NCBI GenBank assembly: GCA_934490165.1
Contig: CAKSTB010000004.1
Coordinates: 87,897-151,896, forward strand
DNA length: 64,000 bases
From: an uncultured Ruminiclostridium sp.
GTDB taxonomy: Bacteria; Bacillota; Clostridia; Oscillospirales; Ruminococcaceae
Direction: 5' to 3'
Shown: positions 1 through 7,990 of the stretch, in pieces
How the letters are laid out: each line of letters begins with the position of its first letter
Numbering within the stretch: the first letter of the stretch is position 1
The notes under the pieces: model-generated
Databases searched by the model: none
What the model was told of the DNA's origin: nothing
What the model saw: only the letters and a program-made list of their open reading frames with translations
Translations under genes and position numbers: made by a program

Positions 1-347
1 AGGTCAGCCCTCCTTGCGCTCGTTATGGTGATATATGTATAATTGCTGTCGTAAGCGGTAATGTCAAGATACTGTATACTGCCGTCAATACGCTCGGACA
101 GCTTTATCTCAATATCACCATCCACATACAGCTTTTCAAGCTCTGTGATATCCGTTCCGCTCTTATAGCACTCCGCAATGTCGGCAGTCCTTATCTGCGC
201 GTCCGACAGCCGCTCGGCATATCTCATCTCGCTCGCCGCTATTCCTACTACCCTGACGCAAGCCGCCGCACAGACTGCGAACACGGCAATTACTATCATC
301 AGCTCAACCAGAAACGCACCGTTTCTGGATCGTCTTTTTACACTCAT
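1..347 (-). CDS. Prepilin-like protein, partial at window edge
   Basis: The gene starts at an ATG at 347 that overlaps the stop of the upstream gene (ATGA) and is still open at base 1, so only the first 115 residues are seen. Residues about 8-30 carry a type III signal: basic MSVKRRSRNG, then AFLVELMIVIAVFAVCAAA. With cleavage after the Gly, Glu falls at position +5 of the mature protein, the rule for class IV prepilins and type II secretion pseudopilins. The visible globular part contains several Thr and Tyr residues and no recognised domain. It is the last visible gene of a five-gene operon with a GspF-like protein. Subunit type (major or minor pilin) cannot be told. Confidence 0.75.
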   Translation of the reverse strand, partial: MSVKRRSRNGAFLVELMIVIAVFAVCAAACVRVVGIAASEMRYAERLSDAQIRTADIAECYKSGTDITELEKLYVDGDIEIKLSERIDGSIQYLDITAYDSNYTYITITSARRAD

Positions 348-844
348 ACGCCGACCGCCTTTCCACCGTGCAGGCTGTAATGCGATGTAGTTGAAACGCC
401 GTCACACGTTACGGTAAAGCAGATCGTTCTGTCGTCCGTTTCAGCGGTGAAGCTTTCAGCAGGCAGAAGTGTATTGCCGCTCTCAGCACTGAACGGCGCG
501 TCATACGGCACGAACAGCTCTTTCAGTTCCCCACCGTATGCGTATATGTATGTTATGTACTTCTCGCCGTCTATCGTGTCGGCAAAGCCGAGATACTGCG
601 TATCCCCCGATTTTCCGACCGATATATCCGCGTCATCATAGCTCCTCAGCTTCTGGAGCACCAGTGTCTGCGCGGTAGCGGTATCAAAGCGCTTTCCGAT
701 ATCACTGCCGAGCCTCTTGTATACACTCGCAAACGCAAGCACCGATGCTAAAAGACAGCATACGAACAATACGAATACAGTCAGCACAAAAACCATATCA
801 ATACCGCTTCTATTCGATTTTATCGTTTTTGAACGACTAAACAT
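344..844 (-). CDS. DUF4860-like membrane-anchored pilin-operon protein
   Basis: 166 residues. One N-terminal hydrophobic segment (about 18-42, VFVLTVFVLFVCCLLASVLA) follows a short basic stretch; there is no Gly/Glu+5 prepilin cleavage site. The remaining 120 residues are predicted extracellular, with motifs (YITYIYAYGGELKELF; TICFTVTCDG) that I recall from the DUF4860 family, usually found next to pilin-like genes in Clostridia. Its stop overlaps the start of the next gene by 4 bases, and it begins 10 bases after the previous one, so translation is probably coupled. Probable minor component of the surface filament or secretion machine. The family assignment is from memory; the role is inference from context. 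Confidence 0.65.
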   Translation of the reverse strand: MFSRSKTIKSNRSGIDMVFVLTVFVLFVCCLLASVLAFASVYKRLGSDIGKRFDTATAQTLVLQKLRSYDDADISVGKSGDTQYLGFADTIDGEKYITYIYAYGGELKELFVPYDAPFSAESGNTLLPAESFTAETDDRTICFTVTCDGVSTTSHYSLHGGKAVGV

Positions 845-853
845 ATCGTCCTC

Positions 854-1180
854 CTACCTTGCTATGACCCGGATCTCAGGCATTATATTTGATGAAACCG
901 GGCTGTAATGCACAATGCACTCGCTCTCGTCTATGTGCAGATCATAATTGTCTATAAGATATTGCAGGCTTTCGGGATAAAATCCCTCAACAGCGTAGCA
1001 CTCGGTCGCCGCCCGCCTTACGCCGTTTTCGACTATGTTAAGGTTCTCGCTTTTGCGGCTGTTGTTACTGCCTGTTATAGACGCAGTCACTACAGCCACT
1101 GCCGCCGCGGAAAGAACTATCGCCGTGACCGCATCGCGTACTATGTAAAATGCGCTTGTATGCTTTCTCATTTTTGTCAC
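854..1180 (-). CDS. Small pilin-like membrane protein
   Basis: 108 residues. The basic N-terminus (MTKMRKH) is followed by a hydrophobic segment at about 14-36 (AVTAIVLSAAAVAVVTASI), then a globular part with AATECYAVEGFYPESLQYL, which resembles the post-helix region of small pilins such as ComGC-type proteins (a YPxSLxxL-like stretch and two cysteines, in CYAVEG and SECIVHY, that could form a disulfide). The usual prepilin Gly and Glu+5 are not evident, so processing by a prepilin peptidase is uncertain. The start overlaps the stop of the gspF-like gene by 4 bases (ATGA). Likely a minor pilin or assembly factor. Confidence 0.6.
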   Translation of the reverse strand: MTKMRKHTSAFYIVRDAVTAIVLSAAAVAVVTASITGSNNSRKSENLNIVENGVRRAATECYAVEGFYPESLQYLIDNYDLHIDESECIVHYSPVSSNIMPEIRVIAR

Positions 1181-2214
1181 CCTATAACCGTCATAACGCC
1201 CATCAGCGGTATCATTACCGACAGCAGTATAAATCCTACAGCCACTGCCATTATGATAACCATAGTCGGCTCAAACCTTGCAACGGCATTCTGAACTACC
1301 GTCGAAACCTTTTTCTCTGCGTTGTCGGCGATGACCGCCATTGTTTTATCAAGCGTACCGGTGCTGAATGCTATGCTTATCATTCTCATATTGACAGCCG
1401 AGAATATGCCTGTTTCGTTCAGTGCTTCTACAAACGCCTTGCCGTCAGTCATTTTCTTGCGGCATTCGGTGAGCTTTTCGCGCATATAGTCGTTTTCAAG
1501 CAGGTTTTCACACATATCCAGTGACTCGTCAATATCCATACCGCTTGAAAGCGTCATAGAGAGCGCCGCGGAAAATCTTGCGGCATACAGCGTTTTTGCC
1601 GTTTTTGTATATGAAACCGCACGAATTACCGTGTTCCTGAACGGTCTTACAAAATTATAAAGCAGTACGCCGAGTATTATCACAAACGCAAGCACTCCGA
1701 TTATCAGTACCGCTATATTGCTTATAACTCCGCCCACGTTCATTATCCACTGCGCACTGTCCGGGAGCGTAAGTCCGAGCTGTGCAAATACATCGGCGAA
1801 TATCGGCAGTACATATACCGACAGCAGTATGATCACCGCGAATACGACTATCAGCAGTATAGCGGGGTATGTCACGGCACTGCGCACCGATGTGCTTATC
1901 TCTTCTATACCCGCGTAATATTCGGAAAGTGACGCGAACACCGTGTCAAGTCTGCCTGTCTTTTCTCCGACCTCCAGCATCTTTATAAAGTAGTTCGGAA
2001 AGACCTCTGTTTTGGCAAACGCCTTTGTTATGGAGCTGCCGTGCTCTATAGAGTCGAGTATCTTTTCAAGCAGAGCCGCCTTGCGCTTATCTTCATCGTC
2101 CTGAAGAATGACAAGTATCCCGTCGGTTATTGTAAGTCCGGAGCTTACGACAGACGCAAGCTCAGAGCAGAGTATTGAAATATCCTCATTTGAAAGGTAA
2201 TGCTTCTTGCTCAT
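1177..2214 (-). CDS. Type II secretion / type IV pilus inner-membrane protein F
   Basis: 345 residues, slightly shorter than typical GspF/PilC (about 400). Two T2SSF domains are visible: residues about 10-130 (ELASVVSSGLTITDGILV, GSSITKAF, FPNYFIKMLEVGEKTGRLD) and about 205-330 (FSAALSMTLSSGMDIDESLD, MRMISIAFSTGTLDKTM). Transmembrane segments lie near 118-138, 160-190 and 315-340. GspF/PilC is the polytopic platform protein that works with the assembly ATPase to add pilin subunits. No assembly ATPase (GspE/PilB) or prepilin peptidase gene is in the visible part of the operon; they may lie beyond the left edge or elsewhere. It starts 13 bases after the transglutaminase-fold lipoprotein gene, in the same operon. 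Confidence 0.88.
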   Translation of the reverse strand: MSKKHYLSNEDISILCSELASVVSSGLTITDGILVILQDDEDKRKAALLEKILDSIEHGSSITKAFAKTEVFPNYFIKMLEVGEKTGRLDTVFASLSEYYAGIEEISTSVRSAVTYPAILLIVVFAVIILLSVYVLPIFADVFAQLGLTLPDSAQWIMNVGGVISNIAVLIIGVLAFVIILGVLLYNFVRPFRNTVIRAVSYTKTAKTLYAARFSAALSMTLSSGMDIDESLDMCENLLENDYMREKLTECRKKMTDGKAFVEALNETGIFSAVNMRMISIAFSTGTLDKTMAVIADNAEKKVSTVVQNAVARFEPTMVIIMAVAVGFILLSVMIPLMGVMTVIG

Positions 2215-2227
2215 TTTTCCCTCCGTA

Positions 2228-3478
2228 TCAATAGTAATACATATCGGAATAGTGACTTCCGTCCGATATATAGCTTACAAGATTTTTATAATCGGCTTCG
2301 TCCTTTGCACCTGCCGCAAATGTCGGGTCCATTCTGTTCCAGCTGCTGCCGTCAAAGTAGATATATCCGTCTATCCAGCCGCTTCCATCAACATACACGC
2401 TTATCCATGCATGATATACATCGCCCGCATAGCCGACAACTACCTTTGTCGGTATCTTCTGTGAGCGGAGCATTGCCGCCATAAGCGATGCATAGTCAAA
2501 GCATATGCCGCTCTTGTTTGCAAGCGTTGTGTCGGGAACGGGTATATAACCGTTAGCGGCATTTTCGGCGGTTGAAACATAGCTGATATTTTTTATAACG
2601 TAATCGTATATCGCCGCAGTCTTTTCTATCGTGTCCTTGTTTCCGCCGCAAAGCTGTGACGAAAGCGCCACACAGGAAGAGTCCGCGTCATACATACAGA
2701 ACTGGTTTGGAGTAAGGAACGGCAGGAAGCTGTCTGATACTGATACACTCAGCGACTGCTTGAACATGACCGTACCCTTGCCCGCGCTTGTGACCTTCAA
2801 TACACTGACTGTATAATTGCCGCTACCCTCTGTCAGCGGTATCACCTCGTAATTTCCCGAGCTGTTGAGCTGGAATGTATAGCGGACATTTATGTCATCG
2901 GCGTTTACAAGTATTCTGTAACTGCCGTCCATAGCTGTTGCAAGCTTTATCATCAGATAGCCCTGTGACGCATTTGACGCGTCTATCACTGCATCATCAT
3001 TTTGATATACCGTTATCGCGTCCGCTGTGGGAGTGATTATATAAGACGGTGACGGCTCGGTCTGCGGTGGGTCTGTCTGTGGAGGATCTGTAACAGGCGG
3101 GTCTGTGGCAGGAGGTTCGGTTTCCGGGGCAACTGTAGCCGGTGGGTCTGTAGCGGGAGGAGCGGTTTCGGGAGCTGGAGTATCGGGAGCTTTTGTCGTT
3201 ACAGTTGTTGTGTCGGGCGGAGCGGTCGTAGTCTGCTTTGGTTTGACTGTCGTTGTTTTAGAGGGCTGCTCCGTTGTTGAAGTTGCTGTTGTTGATGTCG
3301 GTGCTGAAGTCGTAGGTGTTGTCTGCGATGTCGCGGTAGCTTTTATTACGGTTGTAGTTGCCGCCGTGCTTGCGCCTGTTGATGATGAGTTACTGCTGTC
3401 GCCGTTGCAGCCGCCGAGAACGGCACACAGCGCAATTATTCCGCCTGCGATGACCGCAGTCAGTCTATAGCTTTTCAT
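2228..3478 (-). CDS. Lipoprotein with Thr/Pro-rich linker and transglutaminase-like domain
   Basis: 416 residues. The signal peptide ends in a lipobox (AVLGGC, lipidated Cys about 24). Residues about 30-145 are a low-complexity Thr/Pro/Glu linker (TTTVKPKQTTTAPPDTTT; repeated TDPPATV/TDPPQ), probably spanning the wall. A beta-rich middle domain (about 148-255) precedes a transglutaminase-like core with a complete triad: Cys about 326 (SGICFDYASLMAAML), His about 356 (VYHAWISVYV) and Asp about 384 (NRMDPTFAAG). Such domains act as proteases or cross-linking enzymes on surface proteins or peptidoglycan. It is the first gene after the promoter at 3521-3549 and only 13 bases before the gspF-like gene, so it is probably part of the pilus-like system. 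Ribosome binding site AAAGGGGG upstream of ATG. Confidence 0.85.
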   Translation of the reverse strand: MKSYRLTAVIAGGIIALCAVLGGCNGDSSNSSSTGASTAATTTVIKATATSQTTPTTSAPTSTTATSTTEQPSKTTTVKPKQTTTAPPDTTTVTTKAPDTPAPETAPPATDPPATVAPETEPPATDPPVTDPPQTDPPQTEPSPSYIITPTADAITVYQNDDAVIDASNASQGYLMIKLATAMDGSYRILVNADDINVRYTFQLNSSGNYEVIPLTEGSGNYTVSVLKVTSAGKGTVMFKQSLSVSVSDSFLPFLTPNQFCMYDADSSCVALSSQLCGGNKDTIEKTAAIYDYVIKNISYVSTAENAANGYIPVPDTTLANKSGICFDYASLMAAMLRSQKIPTKVVVGYAGDVYHAWISVYVDGSGWIDGYIYFDGSSWNRMDPTFAAGAKDEADYKNLVSYISDGSHYSDMYYY

Positions 3479-3520
3479 ATGCCGCCCCCTTTCCGAAATA
3501 CAGAAATTACATATAATTTA

Positions 3521-3549
3521 AGTATAGCACAAATGAGAGAAAATGTCTA
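3521..3549 (-). promoter_or_regulatory. Sigma-A promoter of the pilus-like operon
   Basis: On the minus strand: TAGACA, 17 bases, TATACT, located about 45 bases upstream of the lipoprotein start codon. Five of six and five of six matches to the consensus hexamers. Confidence 0.65.
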
Positions 3550-3565
3550 TTAAATATAAAAGAAA

Positions 3566-3588
3566 AGCCGCGATTTTTTATCGCGGCT
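3566..3588. terminator. Palindromic hairpin, left arm of a repeat-flanking pair
   Basis: AGCCGCGA, 7-base AT loop, TCGCGGCT: a perfect 8 bp stem. A longer version of the same hairpin lies at 3830-3863, so the two bracket the GC-rich repeat as if it had been inserted into or beside a duplicated terminator. It has no strong T run of its own on either strand. Confidence 0.45.
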
Positions 3589-3636
3589 CAGTTTGTAGAA
3601 AAACCTCTTGCTTGTTTAAAAATGGGGTGTCGCTTA

Positions 3637-3703
3637 TTGCTTGCTCTGTTGGTTTTGCATCGTGCAAAACTTTTGGCAAGCAACCAAAGCATCCTTGCTT
3701 TGG
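3637..3703. repeat. Palindromic hairpin cassette, locus 1
   Basis: Three stems: TTGCTTG (3637-3643) pairs with CAAGCAA (3677-3683) and encloses GTTTTGC-ATCGT-GCAAAAC (3652-3670); directly after follows CCAAAGCA-TCCT-TGCTTTGG (3684-3703). The same architecture with different but still complementary stems is at 22996-23063, and a related one is at 61904-62039. No coding potential. Confidence 0.65.
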
Positions 3704-3800
3704 GGCGAAGCCCCCGACAGGGACTAGGGGCGGTAGCCCCAGTAATATAGCCCCTTCCCACGGGGAAGGGGTTTGGGGTTAGGGATAGAGAATTTGCTCC
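3701..3800 (+). repeat. GC-rich dispersed repeat, copy 1
   Basis: About 100 bases made of successive hairpins: GGGGC-gaa-GCCCC, GGGGC-ggta-GCCCC and CCCCTTCC-cacg-GGGAAGGGG, followed by GTTTGGGGTTAGGGATAGAG. Near-identical copies, inverted relative to this one, are at 16763-16855 and 30804-30909, and a partial copy is at 61849-61899. It sits downstream of leuB. A reading frame runs through it (3543-3782), but the repetitive, palindromic sequence argues against a protein. Confidence 0.8.
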
Positions 3801-3829
3801 ATTTTTATAAAAATGGACTTTTTCTACAA

Positions 3830-3863
3830 GCTGAAGCCGCGATTTTTTTATCGCGGCTTCAGC
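3830..3863 (-). terminator. Terminator of the ilv-leu operon
   Basis: A 13 bp perfect stem, GCTGAAGCCGCGA / TCGCGGCTTCAGC, with an 8-base T-rich loop begins 13 bases after the leuB stop codon on the minus strand. The run downstream is TTGTAGAAAAAG, not a classic T tract, so efficiency is uncertain. Confidence 0.6.
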
Positions 3864-3876
3864 TACTGCTGTAAAA

Positions 3877-4959
3877 TTATATATTCTCTGCTATCTTGTC
3901 GCCCATCTCAGAGCATGAAAGCTTAGTCATACCCTCGCTCATGATATCGCCTGTACGGTAGCCGTCCTTAAGTACCTTGCTTACTGCATTTTCAACTGCG
4001 TCAGCTTCCCTTACCATATCAAAGCTGTAACGGAGCATCATTGCGGCCGAAAGTATGGTAGCTATCGGGTTTGCCTTGTTCTGACCTGCAATGTCGGGAG
4101 CTGAACCGCCGCTCGGTTCATACAGACCGAACTTTGTTTCGTTCATACTTGCGGAGGGGAGCATACCGATAGAGCCTGTGATCATACTTGCCTCGTCTGA
4201 CAGGATATCACCGAACATATTTTCCGTTACCATAACATCAAACTGTGCGGGGTCTTTAACAAGCTGCATTGCGCTGTTGTCAACAAGCATATGTTCAAGA
4301 GTGACCTCGGGATAATCCTTTGATACCTCTGTTACGACCTTTCTCCACAGCCTCGAGGAGTCGAGAACGTTAGCCTTATCAACGCTAGTCACTTTCTTTC
4401 TTCTCTTCATAGCAACGTCAAATGCCTTTATTGCAATTCTGCGGATCTCTTCTTCACTGTATGTAAGAGTATCAGTAGCTGTCATAACGCCGTTTACTTC
4501 TTCCGTCTTTCTTGCACCGAAGTAAAGGCCGCCGGTAAGCTCACGCATTATCAGCATATCAAAGCCCTTTGCGCTTATTTCTGTCTTTAAGGGGCAAGCG
4601 CCTGCAAGCTCCGGATAAAGCAGGCAGGGACGAAGATTTGCAAACAGTCCGAGCGCTTTTCTTATACCGAGCAGACCTGCCTCGGGACGCAGATTTGCGG
4701 GGAGCTTGTACCAGGGTGATGTTGTCGTATCACCGCCGATAGAGCCCATAAGCACAGCGTCCGATGCTTTACAAGCGGCGACAGTTTCGTCTGTCAGCGG
4801 TACGCCGTTTGCATCAATTGAGCAGCCGCCCATAAGAAGCTGTGTGTAGTTGAACTTGTGACCGAACTTTTCGGCTACCTTATCCAGCACCTTCATACTC
4901 TCTGTAACTATCTCAGGACCTATTCCGTCGCCCTTGATAACGGCAATGTTCTTTTCCAT
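3877..4959 (-). CDS. leuB: 3-isopropylmalate dehydrogenase
   Basis: 360 residues, the full length of the family. It oxidises and decarboxylates 3-isopropylmalate with NAD+ to 2-oxoisocaproate (leucine pathway, cytoplasm). Visible motifs are the N-terminal IAVIKGDGIGPEIV, the substrate loop LRPEAGLLGIRKALGLFANLRP, the catalytic region MRELTGGLYFG, the metal-binding Asp region MVTENMFGDILSDEASMITG and the nucleotide-binding GGSAPDIAGQNKANPIATIL. The ribosome binding site AGAAAGGA lies 8 bases before the ATG. It is the last gene of the ilvB-ilvN-leuC-Dabb-leuD-GNAT-leuB operon, followed by the hairpin at 3830-3863. Confidence 0.97.
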   Translation of the reverse strand: MEKNIAVIKGDGIGPEIVTESMKVLDKVAEKFGHKFNYTQLLMGGCSIDANGVPLTDETVAACKASDAVLMGSIGGDTTTSPWYKLPANLRPEAGLLGIRKALGLFANLRPCLLYPELAGACPLKTEISAKGFDMLIMRELTGGLYFGARKTEEVNGVMTATDTLTYSEEEIRRIAIKAFDVAMKRRKKVTSVDKANVLDSSRLWRKVVTEVSKDYPEVTLEHMLVDNSAMQLVKDPAQFDVMVTENMFGDILSDEASMITGSIGMLPSASMNETKFGLYEPSGGSAPDIAGQNKANPIATILSAAMMLRYSFDMVREADAVENAVSKVLKDGYRTGDIMSEGMTKLSCSEMGDKIAENI

Positions 4960-4981
4960 AGGTAATATCCTTTCTGTGAGC

Positions 4982-5347
4982 TTAAAGCTCTATTTTGTAT
5001 AAAGCGGATCTTCCCTCCGCCTTTTCAAAGCCGAATTTTATAAGAAAGCGCTCTGCCGCCTCATCATCGGGTACAGCCACGGCATACTTATAGCCGCAGG
5101 CACGCATAGTTCTCAGCGTGTAATTGAGCAGTTTTCTCGCAACGCCGTAGTGCCTTTTATCCTCACGGACAAACAGCTTTTGGAGTACGACTTCTCTGTT
5201 TACACTGTCAGGCTTTTCTTTTGTTATGCAGACAGCGCACAGCTCATCGTCCGTGTACAGTCCGAAGCCGTGAAGCTTATCCGATACATCGTGACAGCCT
5301 TGCTCCGACAGTTCGCTGTCGGATAAAACTTTAATATCTACCCTCAT
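4982..5347 (-). CDS. GNAT-family N-acetyltransferase
   Basis: 121 residues, short for the family. The GNAT core is visible: beta4 (ELCAVCITKEKP), the acetyl-CoA loop region VREDKRHYGVARKLLNYTLRTMRACGY (a degenerate R/Q-x-x-G-x-A loop) and the closing FLIKFGFEKAEGRSALYKIEL. The substrate cannot be told. It lies between leuD and leuB with spacings of 21 and 22 bases, so it is co-transcribed with the leucine genes, though nothing in the sequence links it to leucine synthesis. The ribosome binding site is weak (AGAAAGCG). Confidence 0.8.
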   Translation of the reverse strand: MRVDIKVLSDSELSEQGCHDVSDKLHGFGLYTDDELCAVCITKEKPDSVNREVVLQKLFVREDKRHYGVARKLLNYTLRTMRACGYKYAVAVPDDEAAERFLIKFGFEKAEGRSALYKIEL

Positions 5348-5368
5348 AGCTTAACGCTTTCTGCGGTC

Positions 5369-5851
5369 TTACTTCTTTAAGGAGTTCAGCAGACCGCCCT
5401 TGTTGATTATATCCTTGATAAATTCGGGGAAAGGCTCAGCCTTGTATGTGCAGCCCTTTGTAACATTGGTGATAACGCCTGTGTCAAAGTCGACCTCTAC
5501 CTCGTTGCCGTTCTCGATATCCTTAGCCGCTTCATCGCACTCTAAGATAGCAAGACCGATGTTTATCGAATTGCGGTAGAATATTCTTGCGAATGTGCTT
5601 GCGATAACGCAGGAGATCCCGCTTGCCTTGATAGCGATAGGAGCGTGCTCTCTTGAGCTTCCGCAACCGAAATTCATATTTGCAACTATAATGTCGCCCT
5701 CTTTAACGTTTTTTACAAAGTCCTTGTCGATATCCTCCATACAGTGGCTTGCAAGCTCTTTGTGATCGGCTGTATTAAGGTATCTTGCAGGAATGATAAC
5801 GTCGGTATCTACGTTGTCACCGTATTTATGTACTGTACCGTGTGCCTTCAT
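5369..5851 (-). CDS. leuD: 3-isopropylmalate dehydratase small subunit
   Basis: 160 residues. With LeuC it forms the 4Fe-4S isopropylmalate isomerase. Family signatures are GDNVDTDVIIPARYLN and the active-site loop NFGCGSSREHAPIAIKASG. The ATG at 5851 was chosen over an in-frame ATG nine codons upstream because AGAAAGGA lies 8-9 bases before it and leucine isomerase small subunits of this short clade begin MKA-G. Downstream of leuC, separated only by the Dabb gene. Confidence 0.96.
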   Translation of the reverse strand: MKAHGTVHKYGDNVDTDVIIPARYLNTADHKELASHCMEDIDKDFVKNVKEGDIIVANMNFGCGSSREHAPIAIKASGISCVIASTFARIFYRNSINIGLAILECDEAAKDIENGNEVEVDFDTGVITNVTKGCTYKAEPFPEFIKDIINKGGLLNSLKK

Positions 5852-5867
5852 ATATGTATTTCCTTTC

Positions 5868-6170
5868 TCATATCTCAAAATCTACGCAGCTGCGTCTTGC
5901 CGTGTAAGGTCTTACCGTACTGTCGGCGACCTTGACGTGCTCGGGGTGGGTCGAATAGCCCTTTAATGCCTCTGCGCTCTCAAATGTGCTGTCAAGCATC
6001 AGATCGCCTGTGGAAGAGCCTAAGATATCGGTGATTACCTTTATCTCAAGAAGTCCGTCTATCTTACCCGCAAGGCTTTCAAGTCCCTGCTTTATAAGGC
6101 GGCATCTTTCCTTTTTTTCTTCCGCTGTCAGCTCGTCCTTCAAGTTCCAGATTATTATATGCTTTACCAT
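5868..6170 (-). CDS. Stress-responsive alpha/beta-barrel (Dabb) protein
   Basis: 100 residues, a typical Dabb length. It opens MVKHIIIWNLKDE, where the conserved start (VKHIVLWKLKD) gives the dimeric alpha-beta barrel; further matches are GKIDGLLEIKV, DLMLDSTFESAEALKGYSTHPEH (family: DLVLxxxFxSxExLxxYqxHPxH) and a closing RSCVDFEI. Members are small ferredoxin-like dimers of mostly unknown function. It sits inside the leu operon between leuC (10 bases) and leuD. Ribosome binding site AGGGTGA. A role in leucine synthesis is not supported by the sequence. Confidence 0.88.
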   Translation of the reverse strand: MVKHIIIWNLKDELTAEEKKERCRLIKQGLESLAGKIDGLLEIKVITDILGSSTGDLMLDSTFESAEALKGYSTHPEHVKVADSTVRPYTARRSCVDFEI

Positions 6171-6180
6171 ATCTTCACCC

Positions 6181-7437
6181 TTACTTTATGCCTGTTATCT
6201 TGCCGGCGATCGCACTTGCCGCCGCAACTGCCGGGCTTGCAAGATAAACCTCGCTGTCAACGTGACCCATTCTGCCGACAAAGTTTCTGTTTGTGGTGGA
6301 AATTGCACGCTCACCTGCCGCAAGTATACCCATGTGACCGCCAAGGCACGGACCGCAGGTAGGAGTAGAAAGCACACAACCCGCATTTACAAATATCTCT
6401 GCAAGACCTTCCTTTATGCACTGGAGATATACCTTCTGAGTGCCGGGGATAACTATGCATCTTACGCCCTTTGCAATGTGCTTGCCCTTAAGGATCTCAG
6501 CGGCGATACGCATATCGCTTATTCTGCCGTTTGTACATGAGCCTATAACTGCCTGTTCGATCTTTATATCTTCCGTTATCTCGTCAACTGTCTTTGTGTT
6601 TTCGGGCAGATGCGGGAATGAAACCGTCTGCTTTATCGTTGACAGGTCAATGTCGATAACTCTTGAATATACCGCGTCATCGTCAGCCTTGAATATATCA
6701 AAGTCGCGGTCTGCTCTTTCCTTCATATATGCCATTGTTATCTCGTCAACTTCAAATATGCCGTTCTTTGCACCGGCTTCGATAGCCATATTTGCAATGC
6801 ACAGTCTGTCGTCAATTGAAAGGCTCTTCAAGCCCTCGCCTGTGAACTCCATAGACTGATAAAGTGCGCCGTCAACGCCTATCATTCCGATTATGTGGAG
6901 AATAACGTCCTTGCCGCTTACATACTTGTTAAGCTTGCCTGTAAGGTTGAACTTTATAGCGGACGGAACCTTGAACCACGCTTCACCTGTCGCCATGCCT
7001 GCCGCCATATCGGTCGAGCCTACGCCCGTTGAGAATGCGCCGAGTGCGCCGTATGTACAGGTGTGGCTGTCTGCGCCTATGCACAGCTCACCGGGGCCTA
7101 TAAGACCTTTTTCGGGGAGAAGTGCGTGTTCAATGCCCATTTCGCCTACATCGTAATAATTGGTTATATCATACTTTCCCGCGAACTCTCTGCACTGCTT
7201 GCACTGAGTAGCCGCCTTGATATCCTTGTTGGGTGTGAAGTGATCCATTACAAGAGAGATCTTATCCTTGTTGAACACACCGCCGAAGCCTGCCTTGTTG
7301 AACTCGTTTATAGCGACAGGGCTTGTGATATCGTTACCGAGCACCATATCAAGCTTTGCTCTTATCAGCTGTCCCTCTCTTACGCTTTCAAGTCCTGCGT
7401 GTTTTGCCAGTATCTTCTGGCTCATAGTCATGCCCAT
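6181..7437 (-). CDS. leuC: 3-isopropylmalate dehydratase large subunit
   Basis: 418 residues, the short archaeal/clostridial LeuC type. The 4Fe-4S cysteines are visible: one in VIGSCTNGRISDM and two in STPTCGPCLGGHMGIL; other signatures are GADSHTCTYGALGAFSTGVGSTD and NRNFVGRMGH. It catalyses isomerisation of 2- to 3-isopropylmalate with LeuD. The first ATG (7437) has AGGCAGGA at 7 bases, and a second in-frame ATG lies two codons later. There is a 65-base gap after ilvN with no terminator, so it is read as part of the same operon. Confidence 0.97.
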   Translation of the reverse strand: MGMTMSQKILAKHAGLESVREGQLIRAKLDMVLGNDITSPVAINEFNKAGFGGVFNKDKISLVMDHFTPNKDIKAATQCKQCREFAGKYDITNYYDVGEMGIEHALLPEKGLIGPGELCIGADSHTCTYGALGAFSTGVGSTDMAAGMATGEAWFKVPSAIKFNLTGKLNKYVSGKDVILHIIGMIGVDGALYQSMEFTGEGLKSLSIDDRLCIANMAIEAGAKNGIFEVDEITMAYMKERADRDFDIFKADDDAVYSRVIDIDLSTIKQTVSFPHLPENTKTVDEITEDIKIEQAVIGSCTNGRISDMRIAAEILKGKHIAKGVRCIVIPGTQKVYLQCIKEGLAEIFVNAGCVLSTPTCGPCLGGHMGILAAGERAISTTNRNFVGRMGHVDSEVYLASPAVAAASAIAGKITGIK

Positions 7438-7502
7438 GTGTTTGTCCTGCCTTTCATTATGCCCTATAAAGGGGCTGAATATCTCATAATTATTTCCGTT
7501 TA

Positions 7503-7976
7503 TCAGTCACGTTCAAGAGCCGAGATACCTGTTCTCACAAGCTCCTTTACGCCGTATGGCTGTAACAGTCCTATGAACGAATCTATCTTTTCGGGCTCGC
7601 CTGTAAGCTCAAGCATAAGTCTGCTCTCCCCTACATTTACGACCTTTGCCCTGAAAAGGTTTGCGATCTCGATCACCGGCTGACGCGATGCAGGTCCGTT
7701 TCCGACCTTCATAATGATATGCTCGCGGCATACCGCGTCACGCAGTACCTTTACTTCCGATACGTCATAGAGCTTGCGGAGCTGCTTTACAAGCTGCTCC
7801 ATCACGCCCTCGTCACCCTCTGCGACTATTGTCATACGCGAAATACCGAGGTTCTCGGTTTCCGCAACATTAAGACTTACTATATTATATCCTCTGCGGC
7901 TGAACAGACCTGTTACTCTGCCGAGTACGCCGATACCGTTGTTTACGCAGACGGAAATTACGTTTCTCTCTGTCAT
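7503..7976 (-). CDS. ilvN: Acetolactate synthase regulatory (small) subunit
   Basis: 157 residues. N-terminal ACT domain (NVISVCVNNGIGVLGRVTGLFSRRGYNIVSLNVAETE), which binds valine for feedback inhibition, followed by the ALS small-subunit C-terminal domain (REHIIMKVGNGPASRQPVIEIANLFRAKVVNVGE, MLELTGEPEKIDSFIGLL, GVKELVRTG). Ribosome binding site GGAGG. It starts 14 bases after ilvB. It activates and gives feedback control to IlvB. Confidence 0.96.
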   Translation of the reverse strand: MTERNVISVCVNNGIGVLGRVTGLFSRRGYNIVSLNVAETENLGISRMTIVAEGDEGVMEQLVKQLRKLYDVSEVKVLRDAVCREHIIMKVGNGPASRQPVIEIANLFRAKVVNVGESRLMLELTGEPEKIDSFIGLLQPYGVKELVRTGISALERD

Positions 7977-7990
7977 CTTTCTGCCTCCGT

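Noticed and set aside
3543..3782. Small open frame through the first GC-rich repeat
   Set aside because: The same sequence recurs at 30804-30909 and elsewhere in other frames, is palindromic, and encodes no conserved protein.
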